Shown: positions 6,045 through 13,617 of the stretch, piece by piece
How positions within the stretch are numbered: the stretch's first letter is position 1
How the letters are laid out: each line of letters starts with the position of its first letter
Source: an uncultured Curvibacter sp.
Lineage (GTDB): Bacteria; Pseudomonadota; Gammaproteobacteria; Burkholderiales; Burkholderiaceae
Length of the DNA: 21,935 nt
Reading direction: 5' to 3'
Assembly (NCBI GenBank): GCA_946481355.1
Contig: CAMLNH010000007.1
Location: 1 to 21,935, forward strand
The notes under the pieces: model-generated
Databases searched by the model: none
What the model saw: only the letters and a program-made list of their open reading frames with translations
What the model was told of the DNA's origin: nothing
Translations under genes and position numbers: made by a program

Positions 6045-8224
6045 GCGCGCTGCAGCAGGACGGCGTCACACGCCGCGGTTTCCTGGCCACCACCGGCGCG
6101 GCGGCCGGCGGCCTGATGGTGGGCTTTCATGTGCCGCTGGCCCAGGCCGCGGACCTGCCACCCGAGATCAACGCCTGGGTGGTCGTGAAACCCGACGACA
6201 CCGTGGTGATCCGCATCGCGCGCTCGGAAATGGGCCAGGGCACGCTCACCGGCCTGGCCCAGCTCGTGGCCGAAGAACTCGAATGCAACTGGCGCCGCGT
6301 GACCACCGAGTACCCGACACCGGGCCAGAACCTGGCGCGCCAGCGCATCTGGGGCAATTTCGCCACCGGTGGCAGCCGCGGCATCCGCGAATCGCACGAC
6401 TATGTGCGCAAGGGCGGTGCCATGGCGCGCATGATGCTGCTGCAGGCGGCGGCCGAGAACTGGGGCGTGCCGGTGGCCGAGTGCAGCGTAACCCGCGGCG
6501 TGATCACGCATACACCGACCGGGCGCAAGACGCTCTACGGCCGCGTGGCCTCCGCCGCCGGCAGGCTCACGCCGCCCGATCCGGCCAGCGTGGTGCTCAA
6601 GGACCCCAGGGACTGGAAGATCGCGGGCCAGCGCATGCTGCGCCTGGACACCTTCCGCAAAACCACGGGCCAGCAGGACTACGGCATGGACCTGCAGCTG
6701 CCGGGCATGCTCAGCGCGGCGATCAAGGACTGCCCGGTCTTCGGCGGCACGGTCAAGAGCTTCAACGGCGCCGTCATCATGCGCCGTCTGGGCGTAAAGA
6801 AGGTGGTGCAGGTCGGCCCCAGCGCCGTGGCCGTGGTAGCCACGAGCTGGTGGACGGCCAAAACCGCGCTCGACGCCCTGCAGATCGAATGGGACTACGG
6901 GCCCAACGCCGCGGTCTCGCAGGCCGACATCCACGCCATGGTGCGCGGCGGCCTGGACCTGTCGGCGCCCGCCACCTCAGTGGGCAACAGCAAGGGCGAC
7001 GCCGTGGCCGCCATCACGGCCGCGCCGCGCCGCATCAAGGCCATCTACGGCTACCCCTACCAGAACCATGCCTGCATGGAGCCCATGAACGCCACCGCAC
7101 GTTGGACCTCGCAGCGCTGCGAGGTCTGGGTGGGCACGCAGAACGGTGAGGCGGCGCTGGCCGCCACGGCCGAGGCCGCGGGCCTGCCGGCCTCGCAGTG
7201 CGAGGTCTACAAGCAGCTGCTCGGCGGCGGCTTCGGCCGGCGCGGACGCAGCGACTACATCACCCAGGCCGTCACGATTGCCAAATCCATGCCGGGTACG
7301 CCGATCAAGCTGATCTGGTCGCGCGAGGAAGACATGCAGCACTGCTTCTTCCACCCGATCACCGCCGCCAAGCTTAGCGCGGGCCTGGACGAGCAGGGCA
7401 ACATCACTGGCCTGCACATGCGCATCTCGGGCCAGTCCATCCTGGCCACGGTGGCGCCGCAGGCCATGCGCGACGGCAAGGACATGGTGGTCTACCAGGG
7501 CCTCAACGCCAGCGGCCCCGAGGCCTCCATCGGCTACAGCTTCCCCAACCTGCTGATCGAGCACGCCATGCGCAACCCGCATGTGCCCGCGGGCTTCTGG
7601 CGCGGCGTGAACCTGAACCAGAACGCGATCTACCTCGAGTGCTTCCTCGACGAGATCGCCCACGCGACCCAGCAGGACCCGCTGGCGCTGCGGCGCAAGC
7701 TCATGGCCAACCATCCCAAGCACCTGGCCGTGCTCGATGCCGTGGCCGCGCGTGTGGGCTGGGGCAGCCCCGCCCCTGCGGGCGTGTACCGCGGCCTGGC
7801 GCAAACCATGGGCTTCGGCAGCTATGTGGCGGCCTGTGCCGAGGTCTCGGTCAGTGCCGAGGGCCAGCTCAAGATCCACCGCATCGTCGCTGCCACCGAC
7901 TGCGGCCACGCCGTGAACCCGCAGCAGATCGAGGCCCAGGTCGAGGGCTCCTTCGTCTACGGCCTGTCGGCCGCGCTGTTCGGCGAGATCACGGTCAAGG
8001 ACGGGGCGGTGGAGCAGAAGAACTTCGACACCTACCCCGTCATGCGCCTGGCCGACATGCCACCGGTGGAAACCATCGTCATGCCTTCGGGCGGCTTCTG
8101 GGGTGGCGTGGGCGAACCCACGATCGCCGTGGCCGCCCCCGCCGTGCTCAACGCTATCTTCGCCGCCACGGGCAAGCGCATCCGCGAGCTGCCGCTCAAG
8201 AGCCAGGACCTCAGGCGCACATGA
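6041..8224 (+). CDS. Molybdopterin-binding large subunit of a xanthine dehydrogenase-family (IorB-like) hydroxylase
   Basis: This 727-residue protein begins with a Tat signal peptide, [15 protein letters not shown] (residues 10-24), and a cleavage region ending in AQA-ADL. It is therefore periplasmic. Family features include [33 protein letters not shown], the cofactor-binding [14 protein letters not shown] segment and [14 protein letters not shown]. The GVGEP motif near the C terminus carries Glu692, at the position of the catalytic base of this family. Organisation resembles isoquinoline 1-oxidoreductase beta and related aldehyde dehydrogenases, which use a cytochrome instead of FAD/NAD. 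Here the next gene is the c-type cytochrome SoxX, overlapping by 4 nt. Transfer to a Sox cytochrome is inference. The true substrate is not evident; aldehydes and N-heterocycles are typical of relatives. Confidence 0.92.
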   Translation: MSALQQDGVTRRGFLATTGAAAGGLMVGFHVPLAQAADLPPEINAWVVVKPDDTVVIRIARSEMGQGTLTGLAQLVAEELECNWRRVTTEYPTPGQNLARQRIWGNFATGGSRGIRESHDYVRKGGAMARMMLLQAAAENWGVPVAECSVTRGVITHTPTGRKTLYGRVASAAGRLTPPDPASVVLKDPRDWKIAGQRMLRLDTFRKTTGQQDYGMDLQLPGMLSAAIKDCPVFGGTVKSFNGAVIMRRLGVKKVVQVGPSAVAVVATSWWTAKTALDALQIEWDYGPNAAVSQADIHAMVRGGLDLSAPATSVGNSKGDAVAAITAAPRRIKAIYGYPYQNHACMEPMNATARWTSQRCEVWVGTQNGEAALAATAEAAGLPASQCEVYKQLLGGGFGRRGRSDYITQAVTIAKSMPGTPIKLIWSREEDMQHCFFHPITAAKLSAGLDEQGNITGLHMRISGQSILATVAPQAMRDGKDMVVYQGLNASGPEASIGYSFPNLLIEHAMRNPHVPAGFWRGVNLNQNAIYLECFLDEIAHATQQDPLALRRKLMANHPKHLAVLDAVAARVGWGSPAPAGVYRGLAQTMGFGSYVAACAEVSVSAEGQLKIHRIVAATDCGHAVNPQQIEAQVEGSFVYGLSAALFGEITVKDGAVEQKNFDTYPVMRLADMPPVETIVMPSGGFWGGVGEPTIAVAAPAVLNAIFAATGKRIRELPLKSQDLRRT

Positions 8225-8643
8225 AGCTGCTGCTCGCCGCCACCGTGCTGGCCCTGCCCCTGGCGGGCGGGGCCGTGACGGTGGTGGACGACGGCATTCC
8301 CGCGGCGCTCGAAGGCAAGACAGGTGACGCCCTGCGCGGGCGTGCCATCGCGGCCAGCCGCAGCGAGGGCCTGTGCCTGCTGTGCCATGGCGGCCCCATC
8401 CCCGAGGAACGCTTCCAGGGAAATCTCGCGCCGGACCTCGCCGGCGCCGGGGCGCGCTGGAATGCCGCGCAACTGCGCCTGCGGCTCGTCAATCCACAAC
8501 ACTTCAACCCGGACAGCATCATGCCGGCCTACTACCGCAGCGAAGGCCTCACGCGCGTGGGTGCACGCTGGCAGGGCCGCACCATTCTCGACGCGCAGCA
8601 GATCGAGGACGTGATCGCCTGGCTGATGACACTGAGAGACTGA
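8221..8643 (+). CDS. soxX: Sulfur oxidation c-type cytochrome SoxX
   Basis: This 140-residue periplasmic monoheme cytochrome has a Sec signal ([19 protein letters not shown]). The haem-binding motif CLLCH is at residues 52-56, and Met101 in DSIMPAYYR is the likely distal ligand. The surrounding NLAPDLAGAGARW and NPDSIMPAYYR sequences are typical of SoxX. In the Sox system SoxX pairs with SoxA to join sulfur substrates to the SoxY cysteine and to accept the electrons. The ATG overlaps the stop of the molybdenum subunit (ATGA, 8221-8224), an unusual partner for soxX. soxY starts 5 nt downstream. Confidence 0.9.
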   Translation: MKLLLAATVLALPLAGGAVTVVDDGIPAALEGKTGDALRGRAIAASRSEGLCLLCHGGPIPEERFQGNLAPDLAGAGARWNAAQLRLRLVNPQHFNPDSIMPAYYRSEGLTRVGARWQGRTILDAQQIEDVIAWLMTLRD

Positions 8644-8648
8644 AACGC

Positions 8649-9092
8649 ATGGAACGCCGTCAGCTGCTGCAGACCACCACCGGCCTCACCGGCTGGCTGC
8701 TGCTGCGCCCGGCACTGGCCAACACCCAGCTGCAGGACGCGGTGCGCGCCTGGGCCGGCGGCATGCCCGTGCAGAGTGGGCGCGTGCAGATCGACATCGC
8801 CGCCCTGGTGGACAACGGCAACACTGTGCCGCTGGGCGTGCGGGTGGACAGCCCTATGACGGAGTCCGATCATGTGGTGGCCATCGCCGTCTTCAACGAG
8901 CGCAACCCGCAGGCCGATGTGCTCCGCTGCCAGCTGGGCCCGCGCGCGGGCAAGGCGCAGGTGAGCACACGCATCCGCCTGGCCACCACGCAAAAGCTCA
9001 CGGCCGTGGCACGCCTGAGCGACGGCAGCTGCTGGCAGCAGACGGTGGAAGTCATCGTCGCGCTCGCGGCCTGCCTGGAGGAGTTGCAGTGA
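8649..9092 (+). CDS. soxY: SoxY sulfur-carrier protein, variant without the C-terminal GGCGG arm
   Basis: This 147-residue protein has a Tat-like signal (MERRQLLQTTTGLTGWLLL) and a typical SoxY body: VQIDIAALVDNGNTVPLGVRVDSPMT, HVVAIAVFNERNPQADV and ISTRIRLA-type strands. In the canonical protein the chain ends in GGCGG and its cysteine carries the sulfur intermediates through the cycle. Here the end reads VIVALAACLEELQ, with Cys142 (codon 9072-9074) aligned to the carrier position. It is preceded by Ala-Ala instead of Gly-Gly and followed by a longer acidic tail. No alternative frame restores GGCGG. Cysteine loading could still occur, but a shorter or stiffer arm is expected. soxZ overlaps by 4 nt (GTGA), in line with a SoxYZ heterodimer. 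Confidence 0.88.
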   Translation: MERRQLLQTTTGLTGWLLLRPALANTQLQDAVRAWAGGMPVQSGRVQIDIAALVDNGNTVPLGVRVDSPMTESDHVVAIAVFNERNPQADVLRCQLGPRAGKAQVSTRIRLATTQKLTAVARLSDGSCWQQTVEVIVALAACLEELQ

Positions 9093-9412
9093 GCGCGCGC
9101 ACTCTCATCAAGGTGCCGAAGACCGCGCACCCTGGCGAGGTGATCGGGATCAGCGCCATCATCGGCCACCCCATGGAGTCGGGTTTCCGCCCCGGAGCCG
9201 ATGGCCGGCGCCTGCCGCGCAACATCATCACGCGCTTCAGCTGCCACTACAACGATGCGCTGGTCTTTGCCGCCGAGTTCTCGCCTGCGATCTCGGCCAA
9301 CCCGCTGATCGCCTTCCACACCGTGGCCGTGGCCAGCGGCACGCTGCGCCTGAGCTGGGAGGGTGAGCAGGGTTTTCGTCACAGCGAGAGCGTGACGATC
9401 ACCGTCGCATGA
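9089..9412 (+). CDS. soxZ: SoxZ, sulfur-carrier complex partner of SoxY
   Basis: This 107-residue protein lacks a signal peptide; SoxZ normally leaves the cytoplasm bound to Tat-exported SoxY. Characteristic segments are the HPMESGFRPGADGRRLPRNI stretch (residues 27-46) and SCHYNDALVFAAEFSPAISANPLIAFHTV. The GTG start overlaps the soxY stop (GTGA, 9089-9092), and its own stop overlaps the soxA start (ATGA, 9409-9412). Length is normal for the family. It presumably forms the heterodimer with the variant SoxY. Confidence 0.92.
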   Translation: MSARTLIKVPKTAHPGEVIGISAIIGHPMESGFRPGADGRRLPRNIITRFSCHYNDALVFAAEFSPAISANPLIAFHTVAVASGTLRLSWEGEQGFRHSESVTITVA

Positions 9413-10175
9413 GGCCGTGCCGTGCCGCCTGGCTCACGCTGCTGCTGGCGGGCACGCTGCAGGCCCAGCTGGCGCCCGAGCAGCGCCGCTCCGATGCCGA
9501 AGCCATGAGCCCGGACCTGCAGGCCATGCAGCGCGACGACACGCGCAACCCGGCCATGCTCTGGGTGCAACAGGGCGCACAGCTCTGGCAGCAGCCGGCG
9601 GGTGTGCAGCAACGCGCCTGCGCGAGCTGCCACGGCGAGGTACAGCGCCTGCGGGGTGTGGCGGCACGCTATCCGGCCTTCGATGCGCCCAGCGGGGGGC
9701 GCTCAACCTGGCGCAGCGCATCCAGCGCTGTCGCACACAGCAGCAGCAGGCCACAGCCTGGTCGCTCGACAGCGAGGAACTGCTGGCTCTCGAAGCCTTG
9801 GTGGCGCTGCAGTCGCGTGGCCTGCCCCTGAATCCTCCCGACGATGCGCGGCTGCAGCACGTGCGCGAACACGGTCGCCAGCTCTATGTGCAGCGCATGG
9901 GCCAGCTCAACCTGTCCTGCGCGCAATGCCATGACCAGCGCTGGGGCCAGCGCCTGGGCGGCACGCGGATTCCGCAAGCGCATCCGAACAGCTACCCGCA
10001 GTACCGGCTGGAGTGGCAAGGGCTGGGCTCGCTGCAGCGGCGGCTGCGCAACTGCATGGCCGGCGTGCGCGCACAGCCCTGGCCGCTGGGCGCGCCCGAG
10101 CTCGTGGCGCTGGAGCTCTATCTCGCGAACCGCTCGCAGGGTCTGCCCATGGAGTCCCCGGGGGTGCGGCCCTGA
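9409..10175 (+). pseudogene. soxA: SoxA diheme cytochrome c, split by a 1-nt frameshift at a G6 run
   Basis: The first frame (from ATG 9409) gives a signal peptide (MRPCRAAWLTLLLAGTLQA) and haem motif CASCH (residues 71-75), reading to about YPAFDAPSGG. The rest of SoxA continues in another frame: ALNLAQRIQRC, the second haem motif CAQCH (9918-9932), and Cys at 10053-10055, at the position of the catalytic haem-ligand cysteine. The switch occurs at GGGGGG (9694-9699): one extra G, or a -1 slip, restores PSGGALNL exactly. Unshifted translation ends at 9831. Both halves keep SoxA residues and codon bias, so the lesion is recent, a sequencing error, or bridged by slippage. Diheme SoxA partners SoxX. 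It is the last gene of the operon. Confidence 0.82.
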
Positions 10176-10202
10176 CGTAAGCTTCGCGAATGCGGGTATA
10201 TA
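10172..10202 (+). promoter_or_regulatory. Predicted promoter of the GGDEF-EAL gene
   Basis: CTGACG (10172-10177) and TATATA (10197-10202) are separated by 19 nt, the same geometry as upstream of the DUF502 gene. The -10 lies in the palindrome GTATATATAC (10196-10205). The ATG at 10209 is 12 nt after the first base of the -10 and has no Shine-Dalgarno, predicting a leaderless transcript. The -35 overlaps the soxA stop codon. Confidence 0.45.
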
Positions 10203-10208
10203 TACGCC

Positions 10209-13004
10209 ATGCGTTTGCTCTGGTTGCGTCTGACCAGCCTCAAGACCCGGGTGGTCCTGGCGGTTGCCCTGCTTTTCATCGTCTTTGCCGGCCTGCTGAC
10301 CTGGCTCACCCTGCGCCATTTCGACCGGAACTTCCGCGAGAGTCTCTACCAGGAGCAGTTCCTGCTGGCCAGCACGCTGGCCAAGGCCCTGGACGACAAG
10401 CTGAGACTGAGCCAGGAGCTGCTGCAGCTCACGGCCCGTGACCTGCCGCCCGAGGCGCTGGCCGACGCACGCGTGGCCCAGTCCTTCCTCGACCGGCAGA
10501 CCGCCTTGCGGGCCATCTTCAGCAACGGCCTGATCCTGCTCTCTGAAGATGGCCAGCTGATCGCCGAATCACCCTACCTGCCCGACCGGCGCGGGCGCGA
10601 TGTGAGCTACCTCGACGCCTACCAGGTGGTTTCCACGACCCGGCAACCCTACATCTCACGCCCCTTCGCCTCGGCACGCGCCCAGGGGCGGCCGGCCATC
10701 ACCATCGGCATCCCGTTGTTCGACGGCCGGGGCGACATGGTCGGGCGACTGCACGGCAGCATCGAGCTCGAAGGGCGAAACTTCCTCTCCGATCTGAACC
10801 ACGTCAAGCTCGGGCGCACCGGCTACATCTCCCTCTTCACACGCGATCGCATCTTCATCACCAATCGCAACCCGCAACGCATCCTCCAGCCCATCGTGCA
10901 GCCCGGGCTCAACCCGCTGGTCGACCGCGCGGTGGCCGGCTTCGAGGGCAGCGACACCACCATGACTTCGCGCGGCGAGGAGGTGATCAGCAGCTTCAAG
11001 CACCTGAGCACGGTGCCCTGGCTGCTCAGCGTGAACCTGCCTGTGGCCGAGGCCGAGGAACCGCTGCAGCAGACGCGCAACATCCTGCTGCTGGGCATTG
11101 CCGCAGGCACGCTGGTGGTGGTGGTGCTGATCGGCCTGATCATGCGCCGTGCGCTGGCGCCACTCGACACCCTGACCCGGCATGTACGGTCGCTGCACGA
11201 CCGGCCGGGCCCGCAGCGCCAGCTCGCACTGCAACGCGACGACGAGATCGGCACCCTGGTACAGGCCTTCAACGACATGGTCGGCCGGCTCGACCGCCAG
11301 CAGCAGACGCTGCGCGAGAGCGAGGCGCGCTTTCGCAGCCTGGCCGAGCTCTCGACCGACTGGTTCTGGGAACAGGACGAGGCCTTCCGCTTCACCCAGG
11401 TCTCGCGCGGCATCTACGGGGCCGACATGGTGCCGCACATCGGGCGCACCCGCTGGGACCAGCCCGTGGTCTCACCCGACGAGGCGGGCTGGGACCAGCA
11501 CCGCGCGCTGCTGCACCGGCACGAGCCCTTCCACGACTTCATCTACCAGGTGCGCGACAGCCAGGGCATGGTGCGCACCTTCAGCATCAGCGGCACACCC
11601 ATCTTCGACGAGCAGGGCGCGTTCCGCGGCTACCGCGGCGTGGGCTCGGACATCACGGACCGCAAGGCCGCCGAGCAGCGCATCGAGTACCTGGCCTACC
11701 ACGACGCGCTGACCGGCCTGCCCAACCGCCTGCTGGTGCAGGACCGTTTCGTGCAGGCCATGGCCCAGGCCGACCGCCACCAGACCCGCATCGCCCTGGT
11801 CTACCTGGACCTGGACAACTTCAAGACCCTCAACGACACGCTGGGCCATGCGGCTGGTGACGAGCTGCTGCGCGAGGTGGCACGCCGCCTGCGTGCCTGC
11901 GTGCGCGACAGCGACACCATCAGCCGTCAAGGCGGCGACGAGTTCCTGCTGATGCTCGGCGATCTGCCCGACACCGAGGTGGTGGCGGCACTGGTGCTCA
12001 AGATCATGGACAAGCTGCAGGAGCCCGTGCAGCTGGGGCAGCAGGAGTTCGCGACCTCGGCCTCGATCGGCGTGGCCATCGGCCCGCAGGACGGGCGCGA
12101 TTTCGAGACCCTGCGCAAGAAGGCCGACATGGCCATGTACCGCTCCAAGGAGGCGGGGCGCAACGTCTACCATTTCTTCGACCCCACCATGGACGCCGAG
12201 GCCGGCGAACACCTGCTGATGCGCAACGGTCTGCGCCGGGCACTGGAACGCGACGAGTTCCTGTTGCACTACCAGCCCCAGTACGACTTGGCCAGCGGGA
12301 TGCTGACCGGCGTCGAGGCGCTGATCCGCTGGCAGCACCCGGAGCTGGGTCTGGTACCCCCTGGGCGCTTCATCGGCGTGGCAGAGGAGAGCGGGCTCAT
12401 CGTGCCTATGGGTGACTGGGTGCTGCAGCAGGCCTGCCAGCAGGCCATGCGCTGGCAGCGCGCGGGCCTGCCGCCGCTGACGCTGGCGGTCAACCTCTCG
12501 GCCATCCAGTTCAAGCGCGGCCAGGTCGAGCAATCGGTGCTGCGGGCGCTGGAGGCCTCGGGCCTGCCACCGGGCCAGCTGGAGCTGGAACTCACCGAAT
12601 CCATCCTGATCCAGAACGTGGAGAGCGTGCTCTCCAGCGTGCGCGCACTCAAGCAGCTGGGCGTGAAACTGGCCATCGACGACTTCGGCACCGGCTACTC
12701 CAGCCTGGCCTACCTCAAGCAGCTCGACATCGACCAGCTCAAGATCGATCAGGGCTTTGTGCGCGACCTCGCCAGCGATCCCGAAGACGCGGCCATCGTG
12801 CGCGCCATCATCCAGATGGCGCACAGCCTGAATCTGCGTACATTGGCCGAAGGCGTGGAAACCGAGCAGATCCGCGACCAGCTGCGGGCCTTCGGCTGCG
12901 ACGCGGCGCAGGGTTACTTCTATTCGCGGCCGGTGCCTGCACCGGAGATCGAACGCCTGCTCGCGCAGGCACCGCGCAGCCTGGGCCTGTTCGGTACGTC
13001 CTAG
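10209..13004 (+). CDS. Membrane dCache-HAMP-PAS-GGDEF-EAL cyclic-di-GMP enzyme
   Basis: This 931-residue inner-membrane protein probably controls cyclic-di-GMP. TM1 lies at about residues 14-36, a periplasmic dCache-like sensor at about 40-285, and TM2 at about 291-313. HAMP (314-365) and PAS (370-497) come next. The diguanylate cyclase domain (from about 495, YHDALTGLPNR) keeps GGDEF at 575-579 and the inhibitory I-site RDSD at 566-569. The phosphodiesterase domain keeps EAL (703-705), NLS, ELTES, IDDFGTGYSS (D824-D825) and AEGVET. Both activities look intact, so the net direction cannot be read from the sequence. It starts 33 nt after soxA but appears to have its own promoter. Ligands of the Cache and PAS domains are unknown. 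Confidence 0.95.
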   Translation: MRLLWLRLTSLKTRVVLAVALLFIVFAGLLTWLTLRHFDRNFRESLYQEQFLLASTLAKALDDKLRLSQELLQLTARDLPPEALADARVAQSFLDRQTALRAIFSNGLILLSEDGQLIAESPYLPDRRGRDVSYLDAYQVVSTTRQPYISRPFASARAQGRPAITIGIPLFDGRGDMVGRLHGSIELEGRNFLSDLNHVKLGRTGYISLFTRDRIFITNRNPQRILQPIVQPGLNPLVDRAVAGFEGSDTTMTSRGEEVISSFKHLSTVPWLLSVNLPVAEAEEPLQQTRNILLLGIAAGTLVVVVLIGLIMRRALAPLDTLTRHVRSLHDRPGPQRQLALQRDDEIGTLVQAFNDMVGRLDRQQQTLRESEARFRSLAELSTDWFWEQDEAFRFTQVSRGIYGADMVPHIGRTRWDQPVVSPDEAGWDQHRALLHRHEPFHDFIYQVRDSQGMVRTFSISGTPIFDEQGAFRGYRGVGSDITDRKAAEQRIEYLAYHDALTGLPNRLLVQDRFVQAMAQADRHQTRIALVYLDLDNFKTLNDTLGHAAGDELLREVARRLRACVRDSDTISRQGGDEFLLMLGDLPDTEVVAALVLKIMDKLQEPVQLGQQEFATSASIGVAIGPQDGRDFETLRKKADMAMYRSKEAGRNVYHFFDPTMDAEAGEHLLMRNGLRRALERDEFLLHYQPQYDLASGMLTGVEALIRWQHPELGLVPPGRFIGVAEESGLIVPMGDWVLQQACQQAMRWQRAGLPPLTLAVNLSAIQFKRGQVEQSVLRALEASGLPPGQLELELTESILIQNVESVLSSVRALKQLGVKLAIDDFGTGYSSLAYLKQLDIDQLKIDQGFVRDLASDPEDAAIVRAIIQMAHSLNLRTLAEGVETEQIRDQLRAFGCDAAQGYFYSRPVPAPEIERLLAQAPRSLGLFGTS

Positions 13005-13029
13005 CCAGCGTCATGGCGACAAGCACAAA

Positions 13030-13047
13030 CCAGGGGAACTTTCCTGG
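13030..13047. other. Short inverted repeat before the metal cluster
   Basis: CCAGG (13030-13034) and CCTGG (13043-13047) form a hairpin or dyad, with possible G-U extension. It lies 25 nt after the GGDEF-EAL stop and just upstream of a TATCAT -10-like box (13057-13062). It may be an operator over the -35 region or a weak terminator. The evidence is positional only. Confidence 0.25.
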
Positions 13048-13069
13048 AACCCGCCGTATCATTCCCGCC

Positions 13070-13444
13070 ATGCGCGTCGTACTTGTGATCCTGATGATGG
13101 CCCTGCTGCCCCTGCGCGCCGGTCTGGGCGACGTCATGGCCTTGGAACGCACCCGCATGGACACGCCCCCCGTCAGGCACCAGGCGGCCATGCCCGACTG
13201 CCATGTAGCCCGGCAGCATGCCGCCGCCGACCGCACGGACCACCACGCCACCCCCGCCGCCCCTGCAGACGGAATGCAAGCCGATCATGCGTGCGGCGAT
13301 TGCACGGTCTGCCATGTCACCGCGCTGCCCGGCGCAATGCTGACCCGCGTGCCGGCTCCGGCCGGCCACGCACCGCCCCAGGCCCGGCTGGTGACACCCG
13401 TTAGCGCCGACCCGGTCCCCGGCCTCAAACCCCCCATCGCCTGA
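13070..13444 (+). CDS. Small exported His/Cys-rich protein, probably metal-related (DUF2946-like)
   Basis: This 124-residue protein begins with a signal-peptide-like hydrophobic stretch (MRVVLVILMMALLPLRAG). A low-complexity region rich in His, Ala, Pro and Asp follows. It contains C44 and a cluster CGDCTVCH (75-82). Such short proteins occur beside copper-handling genes, and the composition suits metal binding. The CTVCH string matches a haem motif but is better read as part of the Cys/His metal cluster. I chose ATG 13070 because the signal peptide starts there and a TATCAT -10-like box lies 13 nt upstream. The frame is also open from 13013. A 173-nt gap with a strong hairpin separates it from the cupredoxin fusion. 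Confidence 0.6.
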   Translation: MRVVLVILMMALLPLRAGLGDVMALERTRMDTPPVRHQAAMPDCHVARQHAAADRTDHHATPAAPADGMQADHACGDCTVCHVTALPGAMLTRVPAPAGHAPPQARLVTPVSADPVPGLKPPIA

Positions 13445-13462
13445 GCTTCATACCCGAGGTGC

Positions 13463-13492
13463 GTCCGCCGTGCAGCCCTGGGCTGCGCGGAC
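13463..13492. terminator. Strong hairpin in the 13445-13617 intergenic region
   Basis: GCAGCCC-T-GGGCTGC (13472-13486) is extended outward by GTCCGC (13463-13468) pairing with GCGGAC (13487-13492), leaving a 3-nt bulge. It begins 19 nt after the stop codon at 13444. No T-run follows, so it may be a Rho-dependent or RNA-processing structure. A second GC-rich hairpin, CCCTGCC/GGCAGGG, occurs at 13568-13587, close to the next gene's ribosome-binding site. Confidence 0.35.
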
Positions 13493-13617
13493 ACGGCGTC
13501 ACGGCGACAGACCGGACGCCACGCCAGGCCCTGCGACACCAGCGCGGCCCGGCCAACCATCCTGCCGCCCTGCCTGGGCCGGCAGGGTCTGTAAACCGAT
13601 CCCTCTTGGAGCTCATC

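Noticed and set aside
9829..9831. soxA as a genuine short gene ending at this stop codon
   Set aside because: The second haem motif, catalytic-position cysteine and SoxA C terminus continue in another frame immediately after the G6 tract, so the gene is one frameshifted unit.
11472..12824. 450-codon minus-strand open frame within the GGDEF-EAL gene
   Set aside because: It is antisense to intact GGDEF and EAL catalytic motifs, with typical shadow composition.
13304..13318. CTVCH in the small exported protein as a haem c site
   Set aside because: It forms part of a denser Cys/His cluster (CGDCTVCH) in a short low-complexity protein without a cytochrome fold, so metal binding is more likely.
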